Assembly (NCBI GenBank): GCA_964371025.1
Contig: CAYJKH010000001.1
Coordinates: 186,001 to 250,000 of the forward strand
Source: CAYJDP01 sp964371025
GTDB lineage: Bacteria; Bacillota_I; Bacilli_A; RF39; UBA660
Direction of reading: 5' to 3'
Length of the DNA: 64,000 nucleotides
In this document: positions 52,759-61,343 of the stretch, piece after piece
Position numbering within the stretch: position 1 is the first letter of the stretch
Layout: the number at the start of each line of letters is the position of its first letter
Made by a program: the position numbers and the translations under genes
The notes under the pieces: generated by a model
What the model was told of the DNA's origin: nothing
Seen by the model: only the letters and a program-made list of their open reading frames with translations
The model's database searches: none

Positions 52759-55521
52759 ATGGAAGAAAAAAAGAAAAGAAAGAAAATTATAGTAATTATA
52801 ATAATAGCAATAATTATACTTGCTATCTTTTTGGTGATTCCAAAATTTTTCTCTAACCAAGAAAAAGGGGTATTTTATGAAGAATTATTTTCTTACTTAA
52901 AAGAAAATAACTATAGTGATTTAGAAGTCGAAGAGATGTTTTTAAAAAATAAAGATTTATATGATGAGGACTTTACTTGTAAAGATATTAAGTTTAAAGA
53001 TAATAAATTAGAATTATATGACTGTGATATTACCAAAGATAATGATATAACTTTTGAGAGTTTTTGTACATATGATGGAGAAGAGTTTGCTTGTAAAGAA
53101 GAAATAATAGAAGATGATGAATTAGAGTTAGATAATTATAGCGAGGATATAGTAACTGATGATAATAAAAATACTAGTGTAGATAATCCTACTTCTCATG
53201 ATGAAAAAGTAGTAGTAGATAACTCTGTATCTAAATTAGAAAAAGAAGAAACAACTTCTAAACCGGATATTGAAGAAAAACCTGAGGTTCCTACTTCTAA
53301 TATTAATTTTAAATTTAGTGAAACAGGTTTTACGAATAATGATATCGAGGTAGAAATAGAGTCTGATAATGAAATAAAGTATTGTGTATCATCTACTAAT
53401 AATTGTACACCGGCAAGTGATTATAATGATAATATAGAATTAACAAAAGAGGGAATTTATTATATTTGTGTAATAGATACCAAAACAAAAGAGAAAACTT
53501 GTAGTAAACCTGTTACAATTGATAAAACTGTACCAACAATTAATGAACCGACTATTAAAGGGACTAAGGGAGATAATGATTGGTATAAAACTCATGTTGA
53601 AATAATACCTACTGGAGGAACAGATAATTTATCTGGTATAAAAGATGTTAATGTTGATATAGCTAAAATAGATTATGATACAACTGGTCAGATTATAACA
53701 ATTACTGCGATTGATAAAGCGGGTAATATAGCAACAAAACAATATACTTTTAAAGTTGATGCTACTGCTCCAACAATTGATGAATTAACATATTATGGAG
53801 CACCAGGAAATAACGATTGGTTTTTATCTGATATTACAGTAGAGACTCCTACAGGAAGTGATTCATTATCTGGATTAAAATCTATATCTATAAATAAAAC
53901 TTTATTTACAGAAGAAACTAATGGAGAAGACTTAATTGTAACAGCAGTTGATAATGCTGGAAACATAAAAACATATACTAAAGTAATTAAAATAGATAAA
54001 ACAAAACCTTCCATTACTGATTATAAAATTTCTGGTACACAAGGAGAAAATGATTGGTATACTAGTAAAGTTGTTATTGATAAATTAATAGGATTTGATA
54101 GTGGTTCGGGAATTGATACTAATTTAATAAGTAAAATTAGTAAAGAGATTGATTATGAAACAAAAGGTGAAAATGTAAAATTAGAAATAGAAGATATAGC
54201 AGGGAATAAAGGTTTTATAGAAATTCCAATTAAAATAGATTTAACTGATCCTACATCTGGAGAAATTATTTTAAAAGGGGATGCTGTAAATGGTTGGTAT
54301 ACAAAAGATGTTGAAGTTGATACTGTAGTTGGAGTAGATAATATTTCAGGAATTAGTTCTTCGAAATTAAATATGCATTTAGTTTTAGGGAAAAAATTAG
54401 AAACAACGGTTACTTTAACTACAATTGATAATGCTGGAAGAACAACAGTTATTTCAAAAATAGTTAAAATAGATAAGGAAATACCAGAGGTTGGGACTCT
54501 TCAGTTTAACGGGGATAAAACTACTCCTGATAATGAATGGTTCACATCTAATGTTGCTATTGATTTTGAAGATGGAACAGATGCTGGATCTGGTCATGAT
54601 AAAACAGTGGTTAACCTTTTAAATATTAATACAAACACTGTAGGTACAATTATTACAATAACTACCAAAGATTTAGCAGGATTAGAAAATACTTATTCAG
54701 AAACTGTTAAAATAGATAAAGATAAGCCTTCTTTAAGTATAAAAAGTGATAATCAAACTATTTTTAAAGGAATTGATTATTCTGTAAGAGACTTATTTGA
54801 TGAACCAGTTTATAGTATTAGTGGTGGAACTATGAGTTGTACTATTGAAAATACTAAAGACTTAGCAGTAGGTAATTACTCAAGTACATGTACTCTTACC
54901 GGAGGTAATGGTTTAGTTGATTCAAAAACAGTTAATTTTGTTATTGAATATGATGAAAATGCTATAAAAGAGGAATTAGTAGGAATTAAATCAACTACTA
55001 ACTCTTATATAAAAACTACTTTTAAACCATCAAATAATACCAGAATTGTTTCAGATTTTACTTTTTTAGGACCAAGAGGAACAGCAGTGTGGCTATTTAG
55101 TTCTAGACTTGCATATAAAAATCAAATGATTGGAATTGCATGGTCTACATTGGAAAGTTTATTACAATTTGGTAATGAAAGTTATAATTTAGGTAAAACA
55201 GCGTACAAAGTAAATACTAGACATAAAATAGATCTTTCTAAAAGTGGCTTGTTTTTAGATGATGTATATTATACTACTCCGGAAACAAAAGTATGGAAAG
55301 GGAGTAATGATTTATATATATTTGCTAATAATCAAGCAGGAACTGCAATTGGGCACAATAATGGTCAAGCGATAATGCATAGTTCCCAAGTTTACGAAGA
55401 TGATATCTTAATGTTAGATCTTATACCAGTAGAAACTATGAGTGGAGAAGTTGGACTTTATGATAAAGTATCAGAGTCTTTACTTGAAAATGTAGGGACA
55501 TTTACTCCTATATATAAATAA
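52759..55521 (+). CDS. N-anchored Ig-like repeat surface protein, 920 aa
   Basis: Large extracytoplasmic protein held by an N-terminal membrane helix. Order: basic start (MEEKKKRKK), helix about residues 10-30, a juxtamembrane module of about 80 residues with four cysteines (FTC, YDC, SFC, FAC), an acidic low-complexity linker, a module with KYCVSSTNNC, then five Ig-like units with a W(Y/F)..(V/I) signature (GDNDWYKTHVEI, GNNDWFLSDITV, GENDWYTSKVVI, NGWYTKDVEV, DNEWFTSNVAI), an SGGT..CTIE domain, and a C-terminal lectin-like domain ending GEVGLYDKVSESLL. No LPXTG and no signal peptidase site. Probably an adhesin or sensor; ligand unknown. The 59.4-kb neighbour is its paralogue. Confidence 0.85.
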   Translation: MEEKKKRKKIIVIIIIAIIILAIFLVIPKFFSNQEKGVFYEELFSYLKENNYSDLEVEEMFLKNKDLYDEDFTCKDIKFKDNKLELYDCDITKDNDITFESFCTYDGEEFACKEEIIEDDELELDNYSEDIVTDDNKNTSVDNPTSHDEKVVVDNSVSKLEKEETTSKPDIEEKPEVPTSNINFKFSETGFTNNDIEVEIESDNEIKYCVSSTNNCTPASDYNDNIELTKEGIYYICVIDTKTKEKTCSKPVTIDKTVPTINEPTIKGTKGDNDWYKTHVEIIPTGGTDNLSGIKDVNVDIAKIDYDTTGQIITITAIDKAGNIATKQYTFKVDATAPTIDELTYYGAPGNNDWFLSDITVETPTGSDSLSGLKSISINKTLFTEETNGEDLIVTAVDNAGNIKTYTKVIKIDKTKPSITDYKISGTQGENDWYTSKVVIDKLIGFDSGSGIDTNLISKISKEIDYETKGENVKLEIEDIAGNKGFIEIPIKIDLTDPTSGEIILKGDAVNGWYTKDVEVDTVVGVDNISGISSSKLNMHLVLGKKLETTVTLTTIDNAGRTTVISKIVKIDKEIPEVGTLQFNGDKTTPDNEWFTSNVAIDFEDGTDAGSGHDKTVVNLLNINTNTVGTIITITTKDLAGLENTYSETVKIDKDKPSLSIKSDNQTIFKGIDYSVRDLFDEPVYSISGGTMSCTIENTKDLAVGNYSSTCTLTGGNGLVDSKTVNFVIEYDENAIKEELVGIKSTTNSYIKTTFKPSNNTRIVSDFTFLGPRGTAVWLFSSRLAYKNQMIGIAWSTLESLLQFGNESYNLGKTAYKVNTRHKIDLSKSGLFLDDVYYTTPETKVWKGSNDLYIFANNQAGTAIGHNNGQAIMHSSQVYEDDILMLDLIPVETMSGEVGLYDKVSESLLENVGTFTPIYK

Positions 55522-55547
55522 AAAAGAAGCAATTATTTGCTTCTTTT
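55522..55547. terminator. Bidirectional terminator between the surface protein and the 46-aa gene
   Basis: AAAAGAAGCAA (55522-55532) pairs with TTGCTTCTTTT (55537-55547). A-rich and T-rich flanks on both sides serve either direction. Confidence 0.8.
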
Positions 55548-55686
55548 ACTTTGTTTTAATAATTTGTTTAACTTTATTTAAACATTCTTTATTACTCCAA
55601 GATTGTTTTTCTAGTGCTTCTTTTAAGGCCTCTAAATTTAATTTTTCTTGTTCTTTACTATGTAAGTTAGTTTTTTTATTTTCCAT
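55546..55686 (-). CDS. Small basic/helical protein, 46 aa
   Basis: Not recognised. The peptide begins MENKKTNLHSKEQEKL, continues as a helix with LEALKEALEKQ, contains one Cys (KECLNK) and ends KQIIKTK. The ATG at 55686 has AGGGGG 6 nt upstream. A perfect TTGACA-17-TATAAT promoter lies just behind it, the best consensus in this window, so expression is likely high. It sits between the two giant surface-protein genes on the opposite strand. The function cannot be inferred. Confidence 0.7.
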   Translation of the reverse strand: MENKKTNLHSKEQEKLNLEALKEALEKQSWSNKECLNKVKQIIKTK

Positions 55687-55708
55687 ATATTCCCCCTGTA
55701 ACGAGTAT

Positions 55709-55737
55709 ATTATATTAAATTTTATTGTAATTGTCAA
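55709..55737 (-). promoter_or_regulatory. Consensus promoter of the 46-aa gene
   Basis: On the - strand TTGACA (55737-55732), exact 17-nt spacer, TATAAT (55714-55709): all 12 consensus bases match. Confidence 0.85.
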
Positions 55738-55775
55738 AAAATTATAAGATTTACATTAAATTAAATGGGGATTTA

Positions 55776-55804
55776 TTGCATAAATACTTGTCTTTTAGTA
55801 TAAT
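55776..55804 (+). promoter_or_regulatory. Promoter of the second large surface protein
   Basis: TTGCAT (55776-55781), 17-nt spacer, TATAAT (55799-55804), 25 nt before the ATG at 55830. Confidence 0.65.
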
Positions 55805-55829
55805 TATAAGTAATAAGGTAGGAAAGATA

Positions 55830-58800
55830 ATGGAAAAGGAAAATAAAAAAAGAAAAAAAATTATAATAATAATAATTTTACTTTTATTACTATTTATAAC
55901 TTTATTTTTTGTTTTTAGAACAAGAAATTATTTTCCTGTGGAATTATATGACTATTTAAAAGCTAATAATATAGAAGATGGTAATATAACAAAAGAATTT
56001 TTGGAAGAAAATGATTTATTTGATTCATCATTTACATGTGAAAATATAGATTATTCTAATGATACAATAGAATTTAAAAATTGTAAGATAGAAGATAAAG
56101 AAGAGAATTATTGTGTTTTTGAAGATGATAAGTTAAGTTGTTATAAAAAAGATAATGAATCTAATTTTCAACTTGATTCAAAAGTTCCGACTCTAAATTA
56201 TAATGAGGATCAATTATTTAGATTTGATTATAGTGAAAATAGTGATTTAGAAGTAAAAGTAGTTAATTATTGTACTACTACAGAGGGAATTTGTAATCCT
56301 GATAAAAAATATGATGGAGAAGAAGTTCCTATTACAACTGAGAGTTTAACTAATAAGGTTTGTTTTCAAGCAACATATACGGATAAAACAAGTAGTGAAA
56401 TTATTTGTACGGATGATATTATTTTAGATAAGAGTGCTCCTTCAATTGAGGATTTAATTATAAATGGACAATCTTTAAGTACTGGTTGGTATAATAGTTT
56501 AGTTACAATTGATGATGTAATTGCTAATGATTCATTAACTGGGATTAAAGAAATTAATATATTAGAAGATATTAAAAATGGCGTTAATCGAGTAGAAGTT
56601 ACGGCATATGATAATGCAAATAATAGTAGTAGAAAAGATTTTATAGTAAAAGTAGATACAATTAAGCCAAGTGTGGGAACTATTATAGTGGATGGGATAC
56701 TTGGTAATAATGGATGGTATAAATCAGAAGTTAAACTTACTAAAATTAATGGGGATGATGATTTATCTGGACATAAAAAATCTATCTTAAATGTTACTTC
56801 TTTGAAAGATACTCCAGGGACTAATGTTATTTTAACTACTTATGATAATGCTCTAAATTTTAATACTACTAGTAAGTTTATAAAAGTAGATACTAAAAAA
56901 CCAACAATTAATGGGATATCTGATTTAGTAATTGATAGAAATACTAAAATAGATTTAATGAAAGGTGTTAGTGCTAGTGATAGTATGTCTAAAGTAGCAG
57001 GAGATGTTAAAATTATTTCTAATAATTTAGATATTACAAAAACCGGAGAATATACTGTTACTTATCAAGTTAGTGATAATGCAGGAAATGTTAAAACTCA
57101 AAGTAGAAAAATAATTGTTAGATATAATAGTCCAGAAGTTTCTTTTGAGGTTGATGATTCACTATTTACAAATGGTTTTGCTAAAACAAATATTGAAGTA
57201 GGGGTTAATATTAAAGATAATAATACTTTAATTAAAGATGTTAAGTATTGTACTACAACTTCAGGTAACTGTATTCCTGATAAAGAGTTAAATAGTAATA
57301 ATAAAGTTTTATTAGATAAAGAGTCTAATAATAATAAAGTTTGTGTTAAAGTAACAACTGATGAAGATTTAATAGTATGTAGTGATATTTATAAAATAGA
57401 TAAAACAGCTCCCGTTATTAATGATCCAACAGTAAGTGGAGATCCTGGTAATAATGGATGGTATAAATCATTTATTGAAATTAATCATAATGGGGCAATT
57501 GATAATTTATCAGGATTAAAAGATATTGATGTTGATATTGAAGAAATTAATTATAATACAGCAGGAGAAACAGTTACAATAATAGCAATTGATTATGCAG
57601 GGAATGTTGCAACTAAAGAATTTATTTATAAAGTAGATACAGTTAATCCGGTTATTGGTAATTATATAATTACTGGAACAAAAGAAAATAATGATTTTTA
57701 TACAACAGATGTATATGTAAGTGGAGAAAATGCAAGTGATAGTTTATCTGGAATTGAATCTATTAATCTAAATTATGATAGTTTTACAAATGAAACAACT
57801 GGGACTGATATAGTTGTAACAGCAAAAGATAAAGCTGGTAATATTAGTGTAAAAAGAGAAACTATTAAAATAGATAAGACTGCTCCAACTATTATTGATT
57901 ACGATATAACGGAAAAAAATAATGATACTGATTGGCATAAAACGGAAGTTATTTTAGATAATTTTAATATTATAGATACTATATCAGGAGTTGATCAAAG
58001 TGTTGTAGATAATTTAGAATATATAATTAATTATGAAACGCCTGAAGAATGTGTAGAAGTTCGTATTTCTGATTTAGCAGGTAATGTTCATACGGAAATG
58101 ATTAAAGTTAAAGTAGATTTAACTCCTCCAACACCAGGAGTAGTAGGAGCTACTAAAGAACCTAATTCAAATGGATGGTATAATTCAGATGTTAATATTA
58201 CAACAACTGAGGGAAGTGATTCTTTATCAGGAGTTAAATCCACTGATATTAGTTTAGATGTTGTTACAGGACAGTTATTAGAAACAACAGTATATTCAAC
58301 TACAACTGATAATGCTGGACATACATCAAGTAGTTCTCTAGATATAAAAATTGATAAAATCCTACCAGAAGTAGGAGAAATAGTACCAGATAGAGAACCT
58401 GATTCAAATGGCTGGTATAATAATGATGTAAAAATTGGGAAAATTGATGGGTCTGATAGTGGTTCGGGACATGGAACTACAATTATAGATCTTTTAGAGG
58501 TTAATACTAATACTGTCGGGACAAATGTTACAATAAAAACTACTGATCAAGCTGATAATGAAGCAACTTATTATATTACGATTAAGTTAGATAAAGAAGT
58601 TCCAACTATTACTAAAAATGGTAATATTGAAATTGAAAAAGGAGAAAGTATTGATTTAACTACTAAATTCACTTCAACTTTTGGAATATCGGGTGGTGCT
58701 ACTACTTGTACAATTGATGGAGCAAGTGATACTTCACTACTTGATGTTGGTACTTATAATGTAACATGTACTGCTACATCAGTTGCAGGACTAAGTGATT

Positions 58801-59414
58801 CTATCACAACAACATTTGATATAGTAGATAAATATGACCCAATCGAGTATATTGAAAGTGATGGAGATCAATATATTAATACTGGAATATATAATACGGG
58901 TGATTATATATTTGAAGATGAGTTTTTAATTACTGATTTAGGATTATCAAATAATGATGGTTCTTGGATAGTAGGAGGAAGAGTTAATCCTAATTATTCA
59001 ATGGGAGTATTTGTTAATACTTCTCAAGTAATCGGAGCATATGGAGCTATTACAAAAACAATGTATCCGGGTATTAAAAAAGATACATGGTATAAAATGT
59101 ATTTTTCAAGATTTAAACTAACTTTAAATACTACTAATTATGTTGTAAATGGTCAATTATTAATACCAGAAGAATACAAAGGAGAAATAGTAATTGGTGG
59201 AAATCAAATTGCGTATGATGGAGTATCACGAGATACTCGTAATATGAAAGGAAAAAGAAAATACTTTAAAATTACAGATGCTACTACAGGAGAACTTATA
59301 AGACATTATGTTCCAGTTCAATTAAGTGATGGAGAAGTCGGAATGTGGGAGTTAGTAGAAGATAAATTTTATGGAAATGATGGAGAAGGTAGTTTTACAC
59401 TACCAACACCATAA
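55830..59414 (+). CDS. N-anchored Ig-like repeat surface protein, 1194 aa
   Basis: Paralogue of the 52.8-kb gene with the same plan: basic start (MEKENKKRKK), membrane helix about 11-31, a four-cysteine juxtamembrane module (FTC, FKNC, NYC, LSC), two KYC/NYC-type cysteine modules, seven W-Y type Ig-like units (such as GNNGWYKSEVKL, GNNGWYKSFIEI, DSNGWYNNDVKI), a DUF5011-like unit about residue 350, and a C-terminal lectin-like domain starting PIEYIESDGDQYINTG and ending DGEVGMWELVED. An upstream in-frame ATG at 55731 lacks a site and overlaps the promoter, so 55830 (AGGAAAG upstream) is chosen. No sortase signal. Confidence 0.87.
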   Translation: MEKENKKRKKIIIIIILLLLLFITLFFVFRTRNYFPVELYDYLKANNIEDGNITKEFLEENDLFDSSFTCENIDYSNDTIEFKNCKIEDKEENYCVFEDDKLSCYKKDNESNFQLDSKVPTLNYNEDQLFRFDYSENSDLEVKVVNYCTTTEGICNPDKKYDGEEVPITTESLTNKVCFQATYTDKTSSEIICTDDIILDKSAPSIEDLIINGQSLSTGWYNSLVTIDDVIANDSLTGIKEINILEDIKNGVNRVEVTAYDNANNSSRKDFIVKVDTIKPSVGTIIVDGILGNNGWYKSEVKLTKINGDDDLSGHKKSILNVTSLKDTPGTNVILTTYDNALNFNTTSKFIKVDTKKPTINGISDLVIDRNTKIDLMKGVSASDSMSKVAGDVKIISNNLDITKTGEYTVTYQVSDNAGNVKTQSRKIIVRYNSPEVSFEVDDSLFTNGFAKTNIEVGVNIKDNNTLIKDVKYCTTTSGNCIPDKELNSNNKVLLDKESNNNKVCVKVTTDEDLIVCSDIYKIDKTAPVINDPTVSGDPGNNGWYKSFIEINHNGAIDNLSGLKDIDVDIEEINYNTAGETVTIIAIDYAGNVATKEFIYKVDTVNPVIGNYIITGTKENNDFYTTDVYVSGENASDSLSGIESINLNYDSFTNETTGTDIVVTAKDKAGNISVKRETIKIDKTAPTIIDYDITEKNNDTDWHKTEVILDNFNIIDTISGVDQSVVDNLEYIINYETPEECVEVRISDLAGNVHTEMIKVKVDLTPPTPGVVGATKEPNSNGWYNSDVNITTTEGSDSLSGVKSTDISLDVVTGQLLETTVYSTTTDNAGHTSSSSLDIKIDKILPEVGEIVPDREPDSNGWYNNDVKIGKIDGSDSGSGHGTTIIDLLEVNTNTVGTNVTIKTTDQADNEATYYITIKLDKEVPTITKNGNIEIEKGESIDLTTKFTSTFGISGGATTCTIDGASDTSLLDVGTYNVTCTATSVAGLSDSITTTFDIVDKYDPIEYIESDGDQYINTGIYNTGDYIFEDEFLITDLGLSNNDGSWIVGGRVNPNYSMGVFVNTSQVIGAYGAITKTMYPGIKKDTWYKMYFSRFKLTLNTTNYVVNGQLLIPEEYKGEIVIGGNQIAYDGVSRDTRNMKGKRKYFKITDATTGELIRHYVPVQLSDGEVGMWELVEDKFYGNDGEGSFTLPTP

Positions 59415-59418
59415 AGAG

Positions 59419-59446
59419 CTTACAAACAATTAGTTTGTAAGTTTTT
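59419..59446 (+). terminator. Terminator after the second surface protein
   Basis: CTTACAAAC (59419-59427) pairs with GTTTGTAAG (59433-59441), loop AATTA, T-run. Confidence 0.8.
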
Positions 59447-59459
59447 ATTTATTAATATA

Positions 59460-59480
59460 TGTCGAACTATAGTATATTTA
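59460..59480. repeat. Single TGTCGAA element
   Basis: TGTCGAACTATAGTAT matches TGTCGAAGTATAGTAT at 60196 in 15 of 16 bases, so the two copies flank the broken phosphatase gene. Confidence 0.6.
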
Positions 59481-59483
59481 TAT

Positions 59484-59514
59484 AAAAAAGATAACTAGTA
59501 ATTAGTTATCTTTT
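59484..59514 (-). terminator. Terminator for the phosphatase pseudogene
   Basis: AAAAGATAACTA (59486-59497) pairs with TAGTTATCTTTT (59503-59514), loop GTAAT. Read on the - strand it ends in a T-run. Confidence 0.7.
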
Positions 59515-60139
59515 ATTTTTAAATTTTCTAATGATATTAATTCTTTTTCATTAAACTCTAATTTAAATGTTTCTAAGTAATTCCACTTTCCATTAAAAAT
59601 ATCTTTATTATTATACTTATAAGTAACTAGATTAGTATTAGTATCTAAAACTAAATCACACCATTTTTTTAGTAAATACATCATAGCGGTACCATGAGTT
59701 ACTATAATAACTTTTTTACCTATATTATCATTTAATATTTGTTCAAATGTATTATTCATACGATTATATACTTCTTTTTGAGATTCACCATTTTCTAACT
59801 TATAATTTTCATCATTGTATTGTAATAATTCAAATTTATTAGGTAATTGATCCCATGAAGTAACTCCGAATTTTCTCTCTCCTAAATCATCTATAATTTT
59901 AATATTTAAATTATTATTAAAAGAAGCATATTTAGCAGTAGATATAGCTCTAATATAGTTACTACTATATATACTTTCTATATCTTTAAATTCATTAGAA
60001 TTAAAGTGATTTAAAGCCTTAGTTTCACCCTCAATACTTAATATATCTTTTTCATTTTGTAATTGTAGTGAATCATTAGTAATATACCAATCATTATCCT
60101 TTAATGGTTTAGAGTGTCTAAATAAATAATTGTTTTCAT
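59502..60139 (-). pseudogene. Histidine-phosphatase (phosphoglycerate-mutase-like) gene, frameshifted at codon 8
   Basis: Cytosolic histidine phosphatase family. A good site (AAAGGAA) precedes an ATG at 60139 that reads MKTIIYLDTLNH then stop. Shifted by one frame, the downstream sequence encodes an intact protein beginning YLFRHSKPLKDNDW with the catalytic RH, then NYIRAISTAKYA, GESQKEVYNRM and the second His in VIIVTHGTAMMYLL, through to the stop at 59502. That frame has no ATG, GTG or TTG before the internal Met at 59759. From the ATG to the stop is 638 nt; adding 4 nt (one ATTT unit) gives 642 nt, a 213-residue protein. The break lies in an ATTT/AAAT repeat. Confidence 0.75.
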
Positions 60140-60150
60140 ATATATTCCTT
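60137..60150 (-). promoter_or_regulatory. Ribosome binding site and start of the phosphatase gene
   Basis: On the - strand AAAGGAA stands about 5 nt before the ATG at 60139, showing that the translation start itself is preserved despite the frameshift. Confidence 0.6.
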
Positions 60151-60185
60151 TCTATTATAAATAATTATATCACATATAATTATTA

Positions 60186-60231
60186 TGTCGAATAATGTCG
60201 AAGTATAGTATGTTTGTCGAATAGTGTCGAG
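60186..60231. repeat. Cluster of four TGTCGA boxes upstream of the PIN gene
   Basis: TGTCGAA at 60186, 60196 and 60215 and TGTCGAG at 60225. They form two pairs; within a pair the boxes are 10 bp apart, and the pairs are 29 bp apart. The second pair overlaps the -35 of the promoter below, so they look like binding sites for a regulator. Confidence 0.75.
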
Positions 60232-60243
60232 TTGTGGTATACT
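60214..60243 (+). promoter_or_regulatory. Promoter of the PIN/restriction-modification genes
   Basis: TTGTCG (60214-60219), 18-nt spacer, TATACT (60238-60243), 30 nt before the ATG. The TGTCGA boxes overlap the -35 and spacer. Confidence 0.5.
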
Positions 60244-60272
60244 TTAATTATATTAATTTAGTGAGGTAATAT

Positions 60273-61241
60273 ATGATGGAAAGAAAAATTTTTATGGATA
60301 CTAATATATGGTTGGATTTTTATAGAATAAATGATGGTATTAATTTATTAGATGATTTAGATATTTCAAATGTTTTAATTACTAAACAAAATATAGATGA
60401 AATAATTAGGAATAGAGGGTCTCTAATTGATGATTTATTTACTTTAGAAAAGAATAATTACAATCATCTAAAAAACCGAATTTTATTACCAAATAGTGAA
60501 AAAGAGGAATACTATAAGTTAATAGATCAATTTAATGCTATTAGAGAAGAAATTATTAAAAAGGAAAAAGAACTTAAGAAAACAACGAGAGATAATGATA
60601 AATTGTTAGAAAAGATCGAAAAAATCCCACAAAAAAATGTTATCTGTCACGATTTTGAAAAAATTTTAAAAAAAGCAGAAATTAGAAATAAATTAGGGAA
60701 TGTTCCCAAAAGTCCAGGAAAGAATACCATTTGTGATGAATATATCTGGGAGTTATTACTAAATGATAATAATAATAATTATGACTTATTTTTTGTGAGT
60801 GGGGATGCCACATTTTTGAAGCATAGTGAAATTTTATCTGCAGAATATTTAAAGACTACTGGTAAAAAGATTACTATATTTGGGAAACTTAAAGAAGCAC
60901 TACAAGCATTTAATTTAACAAAATCAAAAGAAATAGGTGAAATAAGTGAAAAATCTATTAGTGATAAAGTAATTGAAGAAGGAACAAAAAATGCTCTGGA
61001 TACACTAAATTTATTAAACGAAACATTAATAAAAAGTATATCAGTTAATCTTATAACTTATGTAAATGAAATAATGAAAAAGGATATGCAAAATATAATG
61101 TTCCCACTTTTTTCTCACATGGATGAAATAAGCAAAAGAAGTTTAAGTAATATAATTGCAAATCCAATGCTAATGCATTTACAAAAAACAGTAGCAGAAA
61201 AAGAAATCAAAGATAAAAGTAATGAAAATAAACATAATTAA
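60273..61241 (+). CDS. PIN-domain protein, 322 aa
   Basis: Probable metal-dependent ribonuclease of the larger PIN-like type (DUF4935-like), not a VapC-size toxin. The acidic residues are Asp9 (FMDTNIWLDFY), Glu43 (NIDEIIRN), Asp155 (ICDEYIWELL) and Asp178 (FFVSGDATFL). A coiled-coil segment (about 90-120) interrupts the PIN domain and a helical C-terminal tail (about 220-322) follows. No small antitoxin gene precedes it. It is 102 nt before a type III methylase gene, so it may belong to a defence cassette. GAGGT precedes tandem ATGs at 60273/60276. Confidence 0.75.
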   Translation: MMERKIFMDTNIWLDFYRINDGINLLDDLDISNVLITKQNIDEIIRNRGSLIDDLFTLEKNNYNHLKNRILLPNSEKEEYYKLIDQFNAIREEIIKKEKELKKTTRDNDKLLEKIEKIPQKNVICHDFEKILKKAEIRNKLGNVPKSPGKNTICDEYIWELLLNDNNNNYDLFFVSGDATFLKHSEILSAEYLKTTGKKITIFGKLKEALQAFNLTKSKEIGEISEKSISDKVIEEGTKNALDTLNLLNETLIKSISVNLITYVNEIMKKDMQNIMFPLFSHMDEISKRSLSNIIANPMLMHLQKTVAEKEIKDKSNENKHN

Positions 61242-61343
61242 ATAAATTCAAAATAAGATTTAACAGTTTTAAGATTATTTACAAAATATGGTAAAATTTC
61301 AACAAAAAGTAAAAAAATAAGATTTATAATAGAGGTGTAAAAT

